Made by a program: the position numbers and the translations under genes. This document shows, piece by piece, positions 23,074 through 34,429 of a DNA stretch of 64,000 nucleotides. Each line of letters begins with the position of its first letter. The stretch's first letter is position 1. The DNA lies in assembly GCF_032062135.1 (NCBI RefSeq), contig NC_092866.1, positions 24,289,838 to 24,353,837 on the forward strand. The letters are read 5' to 3'. Below the pieces are notes generated by a model. It saw only the letters and a program-made list of their open reading frames with translations. It did not search any database and was not told where the DNA came from. This DNA comes from Pyxicephalus adspersus (Eukaryota; Chordata; Amphibia; Anura; Pyxicephalidae).

Positions 23074-24030
23074 ATGTCTGGCTCTGCTGTTTCTAGTCGT
23101 AAGTGCCTAAACAACCCTGATTCATTTTGTTATAACTGTAGCAGTTTCACCATTCCCAGTCAAGGGACGAACATCAGCAGGGGAACACGTGATAGAATGC
23201 TATTTGGTAACCCTATGGTTAATGTAACATAGAGTATCCTAGTCTACACACCCAGTGGCTCATTCAGATGAAATCCCAGTGCTGGTTTTCCTTACACTAC
23301 CCCTTTTTTAAGAACATGATTATGGTGATGAACTAGGTGACAACAATGATGAAGTTTGAAATTGAAGAGAACTCTGTTCTTAAGGAATTTGATCAGCATG
23401 AGTTGAGTGATTTGGCATGTTATTTGGGACTAACAAAGAAGGCTTCAGCACTCCTAACATCAAGACTGCGTGAGAAAAACTTACATCAACTCAACAACAT
23501 TGAGTTGTTGCAATATCACCAACACAATTGGGTCATCTGTGTTGACCTTAAAATGGTATGCTTCCTTGTTGGTCAGCAATGCAGATAGACCAAGTATCCT
23601 TGTTATCTGTGCATGTGGGACAGCAGAGCTCATTAGAGGCATTGGGTGGAAAGGAACTGGCCTCCAAGATCTGCCCTAAAACCAGGTGATTCAAAAATTC
23701 TACATGAGCCACTTGTTGATAGAAAGAATATTATATTCCTGCCTCTGCACATGAAACTGGGTCTGATGAAGCAGTTCGTTAAAGCTTGGCCAATGGAAGG
23801 AGACTGTTTCAAGTACCTCATTTTGGCATTTCTTAGCCTGACATTTGAAATAAAGGCCGGTGTGTTTAATGGTCCACAGATTTGGCAGCTCATCAAAGTA
23901 AATATTTCATCAATAAAATGTCAGAAAAGAATGCTTGGTTCTCATTCAAAGCCATTGTGAAGTACTTTCTTGGAAACACATGAGCAAATAATTACAGGGG
24001 AAATTGTTCAGAAACTCTTGTAGAGCAACA
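23074..24030 (+). pseudogene. Transposon-derived protein pseudogene, downstream copy
   Basis: Same family as 21257-22844 but a diverged member with large internal deletions. From the ATG at 23074 it reads MSGSAVSSRKCLNNPDSFCY with a C-x2-C-like N-terminal motif. After a gap come ELSDLACYLGLTKKASALL (about 23402-23458), WVICVDLKMVCFLVGQQ (about 23529-23580), DRKNIIFLPLHMKLGLMK (about 23718-23772), AGVFNGPQIWQLIK (about 23853-23897) and YFLGNT (about 23962). The C-terminal block seen in the upstream copy is missing. The conserved acidic residue is in the same place (VDLKM against GDLKV). Both copies lie on the plus strand, head to tail. The protein-level divergence is large, so this is not a recent tandem duplication. 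Frameshifts and stops make it inactive. Confidence 0.7.
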
Positions 24031-25224
24031 AAATTAAATCAGGGCCATGAAATTAACTTAAGATCCTGAGGTCCTAGGCAGAATCAGGTTTTGATTCAGA
24101 TTCATTCAGATTCAGATTTGGATTCAGCGCACTTGATTTAGTATAGGTTACATGGATTAGACTAAGTAGCAGACAATATATTTTTTTTGTGATGCAGTGT
24201 AAATATAGTTGTGAGCATTTTTAATTCCTGGATTTTGAAATTCCCCTCACTGAATAAAGGTTTTTTAGGAAAGATACCACAGAGAATAGATTTTTGTCAG
24301 CAAGTAGTGCCCATTCGAAAGCTTTGAAAAAAGTATACCCTATTCACAATATCGCAAATTAAAAAGAGACTGTACTGACAGCAAAGACTATGAACAACAA
24401 GCTAAAAAGCTTACAAAAGGCAAGTAAATTGATATATAAATTATGAGCTATGACCCACCCGGGATTGAATTAGGTTATTGATATATAAATATATATATAT
24501 ATATACTTTTCTTCTGTTAAGTAAAATAAAATTAATTCAATGTTGACAGTCTAGAAATTTCTGTAAAGGTGGTCTAATAAAGTCATGGTAAAAATAATTT
24601 CATTTGGAATGCATTCATTGATTTATATTTGAATGTTATTAAACTTTATATTTGATGAATAATATTTATATTTGGGTTTTATAAGAAGTTTGAGATGTCG
24701 ACTGTTATTTACATTGTGAAAAATAAGTGATAAAATCAAATCAAATTTGTTTAGGGGAGAAAATGTTTTAACATGAATGGTATACATTGGCAATAGGAGT
24801 TAACTAATATGTGCCATTGATGTTTGAAGAAAAGGGTGTAACAAGTTAGAATAGGCTGTAAAATGTATTTACAAAGATTTGGAAATTATGGGAGGTAGCT
24901 GATGATACTAGTTTAATGCTTGGTACTGAAACACTTACAGTATTTTATTGTTTAATGTAATTTAGGTTAGCATATGCAGTAATATTAATACACATATATA
25001 AAGAATCTGTCTGGTTTATGTTGATGGGAAGTGGTTAGGGAATATTTGAATATCTATTATTTGTATGATGTATGTCTTAGCTATGAGGTGCATATACAAA
25101 GGAAGCTGTGGATCAGACTTTCCTTATGTCCTCCAGTACACCTGGTGGTCAGATAGTTACTAGTTTGAGGATTTGTATACATTCTTGAGAAAGTTCCATC
25201 TATGATATTTATGACAACCACTGG
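24031..25224. other. No gene; AT-rich with a (TA)n tract
   Basis: Contains GATTCA-rich wording at about 24090-24130 and a TA microsatellite at 24480-24506. Nothing coding is recognised. Confidence 0.45.
24480..24506. repeat. (TA)n microsatellite
   Basis: Imperfect run of TA dinucleotides with one AA interruption. Confidence 0.9.
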
Positions 25225-25969
25225 GTAACTATTAGTGTTGATGTTCGAATTCGGGTTGTCCCTATATTCGATCCGAATATGGCTGTAAAATTTTTTTTTT
25301 TTTTCTACATTTTTTTTTGTATGTGTTTTTCATTTTAAACTTGTTCTTTTTTTATTTTTTACAGGTTATCCGACAATGACATTATGAATCATAATGTGTG
25401 TACAGTATCGTGTCGTTCAGTGATCGTGCATGTTTCTGCGGTACACTTTCTCCTTTACATGTCCCTCCCTGCATCGTTCAAACGATTGTATCTAGTGTGT
25501 GGACGCTGTTGGTGGATTATATATGAACGATCCTTTTGTTACAGCATGTACAGAATTGTGCACAATATGATTGTTCAAGTATAATCGTGCATATTCGTTG
25601 ATGGGTCACAATCGTTCATTTTCTAACAATAATTATTGGAAGTGTGTACCTAGCTTTAGCCTAAAATTGATTTGACAGGTGCACTTTATTATTCATGTGA
25701 AGTACAGGGGTATGTAATAGTGTTATGTATCTTTTTATAATGTATATTTTTATTTATCCTTTTACAATGTATCCTTTTACAATGTATCTTTTTACACCTG
25801 TTTCGAGGCTGTAGAAGCTCTACAGAGTGTTGAAACAAACCCGAATTTTTCTCCCATTGACTTTAATGGTGTTCGAATTCGATGTTCGACCACCCAAATT
25901 TTTTTGCTATATTCGAGCGAATAGCTGCCGAATCGAATAGTGAGCTATTCGACCAACACTAGTAACTAT
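25225..25969. mobile_element. hAT-type MITE with perfect 8-bp target duplication
   Basis: GTAACTAT occurs at 25225-25232 and again at 25962-25969, immediately outside termini TAGTGTTG (25233-25240) and CAACACTA (25954-25961). The 8-bp duplication and TAGTGTTG ends are diagnostic of hAT elements. The body of 729 bp carries TTCGAATTCG-type words near both ends. The middle (about 25375-25665) does not match the other copies, so it may be a nested insertion. No transposase is encoded. Related, less complete copies are at 38552 and 53085. Confidence 0.9.
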
Positions 25970-26151
25970 ATGCCTAAAACAAGATCTACTTGACAAATTG
26001 AATATCTGCAAGCCACAACAAAAACACAACAATTTCCTTATCAGTTGGATCTGCAGTTAATTCCCAGCAGCTGGTATTCGCTGTTTTTAAAGAATTCGAA
26101 TATTGCTGATGCTTACCATCAACTTGTGGCTTTGGGGTCCCCCACACTCCC

Positions 26152-26189
26152 CTGAGGAAGCCTTTTTGGGCTAAACATGTCTGGGTGGG
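26152..26189 (+). other. CTGAGGA-stem-AAAC motif (hammerhead-like core)
   Basis: CTGAGGA is followed by AGCC-TTTTTG-GGCT, a perfect 4-bp stem, and then AAACATGTCTGGG. It is the closest relative in the window of the motif at 7166. The G of the GAAA box is changed here. The 25970-26520 interval holds nothing else recognised. Confidence 0.35.
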
Positions 26190-26520
26190 AGACCCTTTCT
26201 GATCTCTGTACTTTTGTCTACTTTTTAGATGTACAAAAAGTTAAATGGTACTGAAAGTGTTATAATATGATCCGCTTACACTATTCGAATACTGTTTTAA
26301 TCTAATATATTTTTTAACGTTTACAATTTATTAAAAATGTATGTTTTATATTAGAAAGTGTATAACTGCCTCATAAAAGCCTCTCCTTTTCTTCTTTTGT
26401 CTCTATTTTGTCCTTCTCTTGATCATTTGGTTTAAACCGGAGGCTAGGCACATTTTGGTAATACCCAGGTCAATATTAACTTTCCCTTTTGGAAACATCA
26501 ATTTAATGGGAAAGTGCTTA

Positions 26521-27750
26521 TACAGTGCTGTTTGACAAGTAGTGAGCCTAACATATAAATAATAAAAATATTTGGAAAAATTCTGTAAATTAATAAAAAA
26601 TATAAAGCCTTAGATGAAATTTACCCATAAATGTATAAGTATATCTATTATATAATATTTTTTAAACAAATTTAAAAATTGTATGTTAGTGATTTTTTTT
26701 TGGGATGGAGAAAATCGAGCACAGAGCAGTCATCAAATTCCTTTACTTAAAGGGCCTAAAACATAAAGAGATGCATGAAGTGTTAAAAGGTGATTCTCCT
26801 TCTTATTCCACTGTCAAAAGATGGGTTGTAGAGATCAAACAAGGTCGAAAAAGCCTTTGTGACAAAGAAAGGTCTGGAGCACCCAAAGTTGTCACAACCC
26901 AGGAAATGATTGACAGAATTCACCATATTGTCCTCCAAGACAGAAGATTGACCACCAAAAGCATTGCTTAGAGTGAGGGGATTTCAAATGAAATAGTTTA
27001 CCACATTCTTACTGAAGAACTTGGAATGAGGAAACTTTCTTCAAGATGGATTGCGAAACTTCTGACTCCTGACCAAAAGAGAGAACGGGTGAGATGCTCC
27101 AAAGCCTTCTCGAGCATTTCAACAAAAATGAGCAGCAATTTCTTGAAAAATGCATAACAATGGATGAGACTTGGATCCAGTACTTCGATTCAGAGACAAA
27201 ACAGCAGTCTCAACAATGGAAACACAAAGGTTCTCCTACCCCAAAGAAGGCAAGGATCACAAAATCCTCAATGAAGTTCATGGCCTCTGTCTTCTGGGAT
27301 TTTCATGGTGTAGTGATGATTGACTTTTCTTGAAAAGGGTCAAACAGTCACAGGGACTTATTATTCCACATTAATAAAAAAGTTAAAGGAGGAATTGAAG
27401 GTAAAAACAAGGAAAGTTGACAAAAGGCGTTTTGTTTCATCAGGACAATGCGCCAGCACACGTCAAGTCAGCTGTTGCAATGGCCACAATTCATGAATGC
27501 GGCTTTGAATTGTTAGAACACCCACCTTATTTGCCAGATATGGCTCCATTGGACTATTATCTATAATAGATAATTATAGGACTTCTTTGAGGGCAAAGAT
27601 GTTGAGTTCTATAAAAGGGGTATAAAGGCCTAGAAAGATTTAAGAGGTGCATTCTGCTTCATGGAGATTATATTGAAAATGTATTGAAAATAAAGTTTCT
27701 AGCTTTTGTCTTTATGGTTGAGGCTCAACATTTGTCAAACAGCCCTTGTA
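26521..27750 (+). mobile_element. mariner transposon, full length, inactive
   Basis: Terminal inverted repeats are clear: the left end contains GCTGTTTGACAAGTAGTGAG followed by CCT, and the right end contains AGGCTCAACATTTGTCAAAC followed by AGC. They differ by a few substitutions and one indel. TA lies at both extremes, the expected target duplication. The 1.23-kb length is typical of mariner. The transposase inside is broken. Confidence 0.9.
26705..27560 (+). pseudogene. mariner transposase pseudogene (DDD type)
   Basis: The start at 26705 opens an 88-codon N-terminal DNA-binding region (HRAVIKFLYLKGLKHKEMH, then SYSTVKRWV, then KSLCDKERSGAPK, as in mariner helix-turn-helix domains) ending at an in-frame stop at 26969. 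The catalytic region follows in changing frames: MDETW with the first Asp (27163-27165), WKHKGSPTPKKA, then HQDNAPAH with the second Asp (27444-27446), and EHPPYLPDMAPLDYYL with the third Asp at 27552-27554. The second and third Asp are 35 residues apart here, one more than the usual DD34D spacing. Several frameshifts and stops show inactivity. The region after the third Asp is barely readable. Confidence 0.85.
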
Positions 27751-30524
27751 CATACCGTTCATTAGTCAAAAATAAAAAAAAGACCACCCTGGTTCTCAAT
27801 AAGTAGTAATTGAGTGTTTCATGATACATTATAGTGGTTAATATATAAAATCATGTACCTCCACTGGGACTAGGCATTGACTTCACTGTATTAAGTATCT
27901 TTTGGAATGGGATTGACCTTTGTGTTTGTACCACAAATGTAAACTTTCAAATTTAAATGATATGGAGAGATCTTTTTGAAATTTTGAGTAAGTGCAGATG
28001 GGTCGTGAAATCACATGATGTGGGATTTTTGTTGTACCCATTAGGTATAATTTTATTATTTTTAACCCCTTTCCCTTTTGTTGATACTGTTATAAAAGCT
28101 TTATTGATGAAACGCATTAAGAACGGAGAAATAGTTGATCAGTGTTAAAGAATAGAGATGTTTTCATGTTCACCTATTGTTAAAAATTAATTAAAAAGCT
28201 GCATACTGCGTCTTGTTTTTTAATATTTATTTTGAGTAAACTGTGTTACACAAAATGGAAATGGAATTTGAATATATCTAGGTACCTGGAACATGCCATT
28301 GGTTGTTTTAAGGTATAGGAATTTTCAATAAACGTCACAGCCAAGTACATCAAGGGTCAGTGAGGAGTCAAGGAAGTCAAGTCAAGTAAGAAATACCAGC
28401 ATTCCTCGATAGTAAAATAACAGAAAAACCTTAACAGCTAAAGCTAAAGCTGAACCATATCCTAAATCTCTAAAGATAATAAAAAATGCTTTTCAGGTAC
28501 AAACCTAAATTTCATGGGCCCATGAGAGTGGCTTTAGAAGCAGGGGATTGGCACAGTAAGTCTGTAAAAGAGTACTCAAGTTGAAGGACATTTAGTGGTA
28601 GAGAAGAGAGGTTGTATTGGTGGTGGATAGACAGCATAAACCATTACTACACCATTGTGTATCAATAAAACAAAAATGTATAATCACAAAATATTGTGTG
28701 CCATGCAAGCACCTGTAAAATAGGAATGGTGTTCTATTTATATATAAGCTAAGAACAGAGGCATGTAGAGGATTGGAGAAATATATTGGAATAATAAATT
28801 CTCAAATTAGGTGAGCTTTTGAACTTAAAGCACATGGAAAGTTAAATTCAAAGTCTGTAACATGGCAGTCAGATGACCATAGCATTTCACATATATATCG
28901 GATATGTTCCAAGTCAGAGTATTCTATAGTCATTTCAAACACCCTTAACTACTTGACAAGCAAATTACCAAGCACATTCCCCCAAATGTCTAGAAAAAAA
29001 GTTTGTCAGTATTGCACAATATGTTTATTGTGTATATGTTTTATGTTATGAGAGGTAATGCCAGGAAAAAAAGTATGCTTCAATTTGTTGAATTGAATAC
29101 ATGTTACACTGTTACAATACTTGTTGACATTTAATAAGTTTAGGAAAGCTGCTAGTCAACTAATTCTACTGTATGCATGTAGACATGGGACTATTGAGAT
29201 AGGAGTACAGTTGTGATAAGTAAAAAAAAAAAAAAAAAACTGAAGTAAAAAGGTTACCCATGTAAGAGAGAAAAAATCCTCTTAAATTAGGTAAAATTTT
29301 GGGATGCATCACTAGTTGGATACATTAATTACTTGACAAGCAAGGAGGAAGAAGGCTATAATCCTAATATAAAGAACTTTGAATATACCTAATTTAAAAT
29401 ATAGTATTCTGTTTCTAAAAAAAATAACTTACAAAAATACATTGACTGGCAAAAAAATATACACAACATGCAAAGACTTCCAACAAAAATGGTGACAAGT
29501 CTGAGGAATAAATCAGAAACTAAGTATGTACAGTATTTAGAAACAAAGGGAAAGGGGGACATGATTGGCATCTTTAAATACATTAAGCGTGTAAATAAGA
29601 GTAAAACAGTATTTTCTTGCAAAATTTAAAACTAAGTGCAAACCTGTGCAAAAAAAAAAGAAAATATGTAAAAGGAAGGATTTTATTGCAGAAGGGACAT
29701 GTGATTAGGTATGTGTATGATTCACACATGCAAAGAGTTATATCATTCCAGCCTGGCCAATCCAGATGGGTGAAGACCTGGGACTTGAACTAGTTGAAGA
29801 TGGTGGCACCCGTAACAGCAAGGACAGGTGAGTTTATTTTTAAAATAGTATTCAGAGAGGTACTTTTATTTTAGTCTGCAATGATCAACCAGCCTGGTTG
29901 CATTTTATGCATTTTATTTTACATTAACTTTCATTCCTATTTAAATAGTATTGATTAAAAAAGTCTTCTTCTAACTACAGTAACACATTTTTTTGCCTTT
30001 ATAGGTAATCATATAAACAAAGGACAGTTTGTTTATATTATAATTAGAAAGGTACATAGAAACTATCATGTAACAAAATAAGTAAAGTGATTAGATTTTA
30101 TGCAGTCATATATCTTAAATAATATAAATCAAATAATAATAATTATTTAGTTGACTATTTCTCTGATGCCATTATACTTCAGGTATGCTTTCTACATACG
30201 TAAGCTTTAAGGCACTTCAATAAGGCAGTGGTTTCAAGGTCTCCTGATAGCGAATGAAGAAAGAAACATAAAGACAAGAGCATAATGGAGTGTAGTTGCT
30301 TGGCAACATATGGCAGCCATAACAGAAAATGACAAAAGTATTGGTAAGAATGAGTGGATGTGACCATGACAAGTGAGGATGTCAGGTGAGATACAGTTCT
30401 TTGTAGATTGATATGCAAAGCCTTTTAAAACTGCACATGACATATTTAGTAAGTGAGTGATGCAGATAAAATAATTTATAAAAATCCTCTCATGGTTAAC
30501 CATTACAGTACATCTAAGTTTTAT

Positions 30525-30527
<3 letters not shown>

Positions 30528-30557
<30 letters not shown>
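30528..30557. repeat. (TA)n microsatellite
   Basis: About fifteen uninterrupted TA units. Confidence 0.95.
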
Positions 30558-30559
<2 letters not shown>

Positions 30560-31625
30560 CTATTGTATTCCAACATACACATACCCATATAGAACTGTGC
30601 AGGCAGCTTTACTATATCAGCCCAAAGCAAGTTCCACCATGAATTTGGCTAAATAAATACTGATGAAAACAGAATGTATTATCTAACAGCATATTATCAG
30701 TAAGAGTAGAAATTCAATTCAACAATCATAGTCAGGGATTTGTGAAAAATTTCCAATGAAATCTGGATATGTGTTTTAATAAGAACTCATTTTTAGTTTG
30801 CCAATATTATGGGAATATCAAGTAGTTTGACTGCAAAATATTTAAATTCTACCCTCGAATCTGTAAACCATTAAGGGATGTGTCAGCAAGTGATGCCATT
30901 TCCCACATAGTATACCTCATTTGGTTAAGTGTCTTAAATAGTTATTAGAAAACGATATGCCGATATCAGGCATACCTAGAGTGCATGTTGCATTTGAAGA
31001 ATGTGGCACCAAAACTTTGGTTTGTTTTATATATTAGTTAGCAGCTTGACCACCCCATAATACATCTCCTGTGGTCTGTTTTTTTTTTACTGAGGATTTG
31101 CTGGCTCCATACACTCCACTAAATAATATGGAATAATAAGGCTCTTCCCTTCCCTTAATAATATATTCCCATGTCATTTCATGACTTGCCGTCTCTACTA
31201 TAAAACGGAAACATCAATACATTTTCTTGGGAGAATCTTGCAGCTTTCAAAAGGCGGTATTCGTTTTAATATGATGATATCTTGACAAATGTTTTCATGA
31301 AGTCTTGTTTTCACTATACACATACATGGTTAGAAGAAATCTATACAATTTATTTGTTAAATCATAGTTTCTGGAAGCAAAAAACAGGAGGAACTGGAGG
31401 AAGCAAAAAACACTCTGGTAAATGCATTACTAAATTAAACTATATAATGTATAATTAAAGTATTAGATGTAAAACCATGTATTTACCTGCCTTGATCTTG
31501 TTATCTTTTTAACTATTTATATGTTTATGTCCGTTTATGTTGTTTACATTGCCAATGTTTGTTTATGTTTGAAATAAATAAATCTTGCATTTTAACTGAA
31601 TTTATTGGTGGTATAACTAACATAT

Positions 31626-31652
31626 AAAAAAAAAAAAAAAAAAAAAAAAAAA
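31626..31652. repeat. Poly(A) run of 27
   Basis: Uninterrupted adenines; no retrocopy sequence is recognisable immediately upstream. Confidence 0.9.
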
Positions 31653-33887
31653 GGGTGTATACCGTAATTAATTTATTTACCTTGGTTTCAGGCACCAAAC
31701 TTTGTTGATAATTGCATTTGTAGTTGAAAAGTGCCATTATCCACCACTGTAGCATGGGACTATTTTCTTTACTGTAGTTGTGTTTCATCTGGATTGGATT
31801 ATTCTTTTTTATGCTTTTAAAGTCAAAAACATGTACTAAGGGTGCACTTTTTTTAATTTGCTAAGTAGGTCTTAAGTATGCCTTTCTTAATCTCTAATAG
31901 GCTTTAGTAGTGTAGAGAAATTTGTAGAGACAAATAACTTGTATACCATCAATACACAACTAGAGAGGGTTCTACTTAAATATATTGTGATATTGTGTGG
32001 GGGGGAGGGGATTATCAACCATAGCTGGCATGCAAAACATAGTTCTAGTGAAATACAAGATCCTTTAATTGGGCCAAATTAATTCAGCTTATCAGCCTAT
32101 TTAGCAAACACAAATAAACTTAAGGAGTTTGCATCAGTATGGGGCCTGGTACAAATTCTATCATGACACTTAAAAGGTGCTAGTGTAGTGATCTGCCAAA
32201 TCATGGCTTCATTTTATATTTTTATGCTAGGGAGGTATATGAAGGTGGAGATTATGTCTGCATTTGGGCCAATAAAGGTGATATTTTTCTGTGGTGAAAA
32301 AAAAGATCCGCGTAAAAAGAATAAGGTCACATACGTAACATAAATGTTTGGGGACTATAGTCCTCTTCATTAACGTAATATGGCCTATCCAGGTAAAGGA
32401 AAGTTTGTCCCAATGAACTGACACTCACCAGTTTGCACATACCTGTGTGACCAATAATTTTAGGTTAAATTTGTGTAGCCATTTTACTCATTCATGTTGG
32501 AGCTTAATATTTACAAAATGATAAACCGGTGGGATTGAACTAGAGGAATTACCTCTGGCATCACACCTTGGTATAAATTCTACCCAATCTGGTCTTGTTA
32601 GGCACGAGTGGCTTTTGTCTGTTTGCCAGGATTTACCACTAAGAGTTTTTTGAACTCTCAAATTCACTACTAAAATATCAACTCTTTAGCAGAAGGGGAC
32701 TGCAAACATTTGGCATATGTGGCAACTACAGCTACAGTGTTCCCTTTAAAATAGATCAAAACCAATGTGTTAGCTTTTACATAGGTATTTCTTTCTTGTC
32801 ATAGTACTGTAATCTGGATATGACATTTTTAGGGGGGACATTTCTAACCTCTAGGGAGAAAGAGTAAAAAGAAGTATCTACCCAATGACCATATTGTATT
32901 GTTGTTTTTAATGTTCTCTCATGTTCTAGAAATCTTCTAAAAAATTTTTCAGCCTGATTCTGAAAAAGATAACAGCATTCTGTACAGATTCCCCAAACAT
33001 ATTAATACACAAGGATTTGTGAATTTAAATAAATTGCTACATATGAAAGTGATGGATACGTTTTATTACATAAATACTGTAAATGGAAATTTAGATAATT
33101 TAAGGGAAAGTTGATAAAATTTGCATTGACTGAGAAAAGGCAATACTTTGATTTTCTATGTTTTGTAATTTAGGGTCCCCTTGAGCCCCCAGCATTTTTG
33201 GTAACATTACTTTGGTCAGGGGCTTTGCAATTACCATATATAATTGAGTAAAAAATGTTTTTTTTACCTAAAAATAGCATTAGAAAAATAAAAATTTTAG
33301 TTTTTTCATTCCCTTTAAACATTTTAAAAATAACACACTATGGGTAAATAATTTTATCGGCATTTCAGTTAATTACTGATGCAGTGACAGCTGCATTTTG
33401 TGTACCCTCGGTTTATACTCAAGTCACCTGGGATTGGTTTATATTCATGCATACTTCAAACACTTTAAAAAGCTTCAAGTAAGTGACCATGAAAACATAT
33501 TTTCCTAACTAAACACTAACAATAAATAAATAAATTCTAAATTTCAGCTTTGACAGTTGGAAAGGGTACTTTAGCAGTTTATTCATTGTTAAGTTGTAAA
33601 AAGATTGTAGTATTGTAAAATCCTTTTCAACAACAAAAAGTATATTTCAGAAGGGTACAAATATTAAATCAGATCTGACAAAAGTGTCCAAAACTATCTC
33701 TAAGAGAGAATTACTAATGACAGACTGCTACTCAAATAACAATGAAAATACATTTTTCTGTTGTGTTGGAATAGATGTGTGTTGTATTCATGGTTAGAGT
33801 AATGGTGATTATTTAAGTGTTAAACTTAGTTTAACCAAAGTTTACCCAAACCTTAAAATAAAAAGTCTAATTATTTTCAACGTCATA

Positions 33888-34100
33888 TTAACCACCTGAG
33901 CAGGAAGCTCGAGTGTGGCTCGGGGTAAAAAAAAAAACAGCTGAAACGAGTACCCTAAACCACACTCGGGTGCGCTAAAAAAATAAATAAAGCCTTACCT
34001 TGTCCCATCAGCATCCTCCAGTGTCCTGCCATCCTCTGGCCACATCCTCTTCCTCGATCTGTCCCCTGGCGAGTGCGCTGACGTTCCCCGCGAGAGCTGG
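33888..34100. repeat. piggyBac-type MITE (left part)
   Basis: Begins TTAACCACCTGAGCAGGAAG followed by CTCGAGTGTGGCTCGGGG. The same terminus appears inverted at 49502-49545, ending in TTAA. TTAA at the edge is the piggyBac target site. CGAGTGTGGCTCGGGGTA and TACCCTAAACCACACTCG form an internal hairpin. The right-hand end with TTAA is not visible; GC-rich sequence stops at about 34100. Confidence 0.6.
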
Positions 34101-34161
34101 AATTTCAAATGATTTTTTATTGCATTCAATACAAAGTAACTATATTGAATGAAATACACTC

Positions 34162-34429
34162 GATTTATATGTTTAAAAGCAGTACATTATCCTTCATGAA
34201 AATTTATTTTACAGTAAAATATTTTAGTATGAGTATATTAAAGTTTGAAACACAAAATCATGTCAGGTTTATTATTAAATTTATTATTAAATTTATATTT
34301 TTTAAATGTATTTAATTTATTGTTTTGACATGATTTTGTGTTTCAAATGTTATTGTACTCATACTATTATATTATACTGTAAAATAAATTTTCATGAAAG
34401 ACAATGTACTGCTTTTAGACATATAAATC
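34162..34429. repeat. 268-bp palindrome with arms of about 115 bp
   Basis: GATTTATATGTTTAAAAGC at the left mirrors GCTTTTAGACATATAAATC at the right. Matching continues inward through AGTACATTATCCTTCATG / CATGAAAGACAATGTACT, TATTTTACAGTA / TACTGTAAAATA, and TTTGAAACACAAAATCATGT / ACATGATTTTGTGTTTCAAA. The loop is the AT-rich tract near 34280-34315. It is probably a foldback MITE; a short open frame across it is fortuitous. Confidence 0.85.

Larger units (their letters stand above)
27751..33887. other. No gene recognised
   Basis: Long AT-rich non-coding stretch. It holds a weak relative of the CTGANGA/GAAAC motif (ATTGATGAAACGCATTAAG near 28105), A runs at 29222-29239 and 31626-31652, a TA tract at 30528-30557, and a G run near 32001. 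Short open frames have no recognisable products. Confidence 0.45.

Noticed and set aside
7166..26189. Calling the CTGANGA...GAAAC loci true hammerhead ribozymes
   Set aside because: Helix III is nearly absent, stem II is imperfect at 7166, the GAAA box is altered at 26152, and no clear helix I partner could be drawn. Kept as a motif only.
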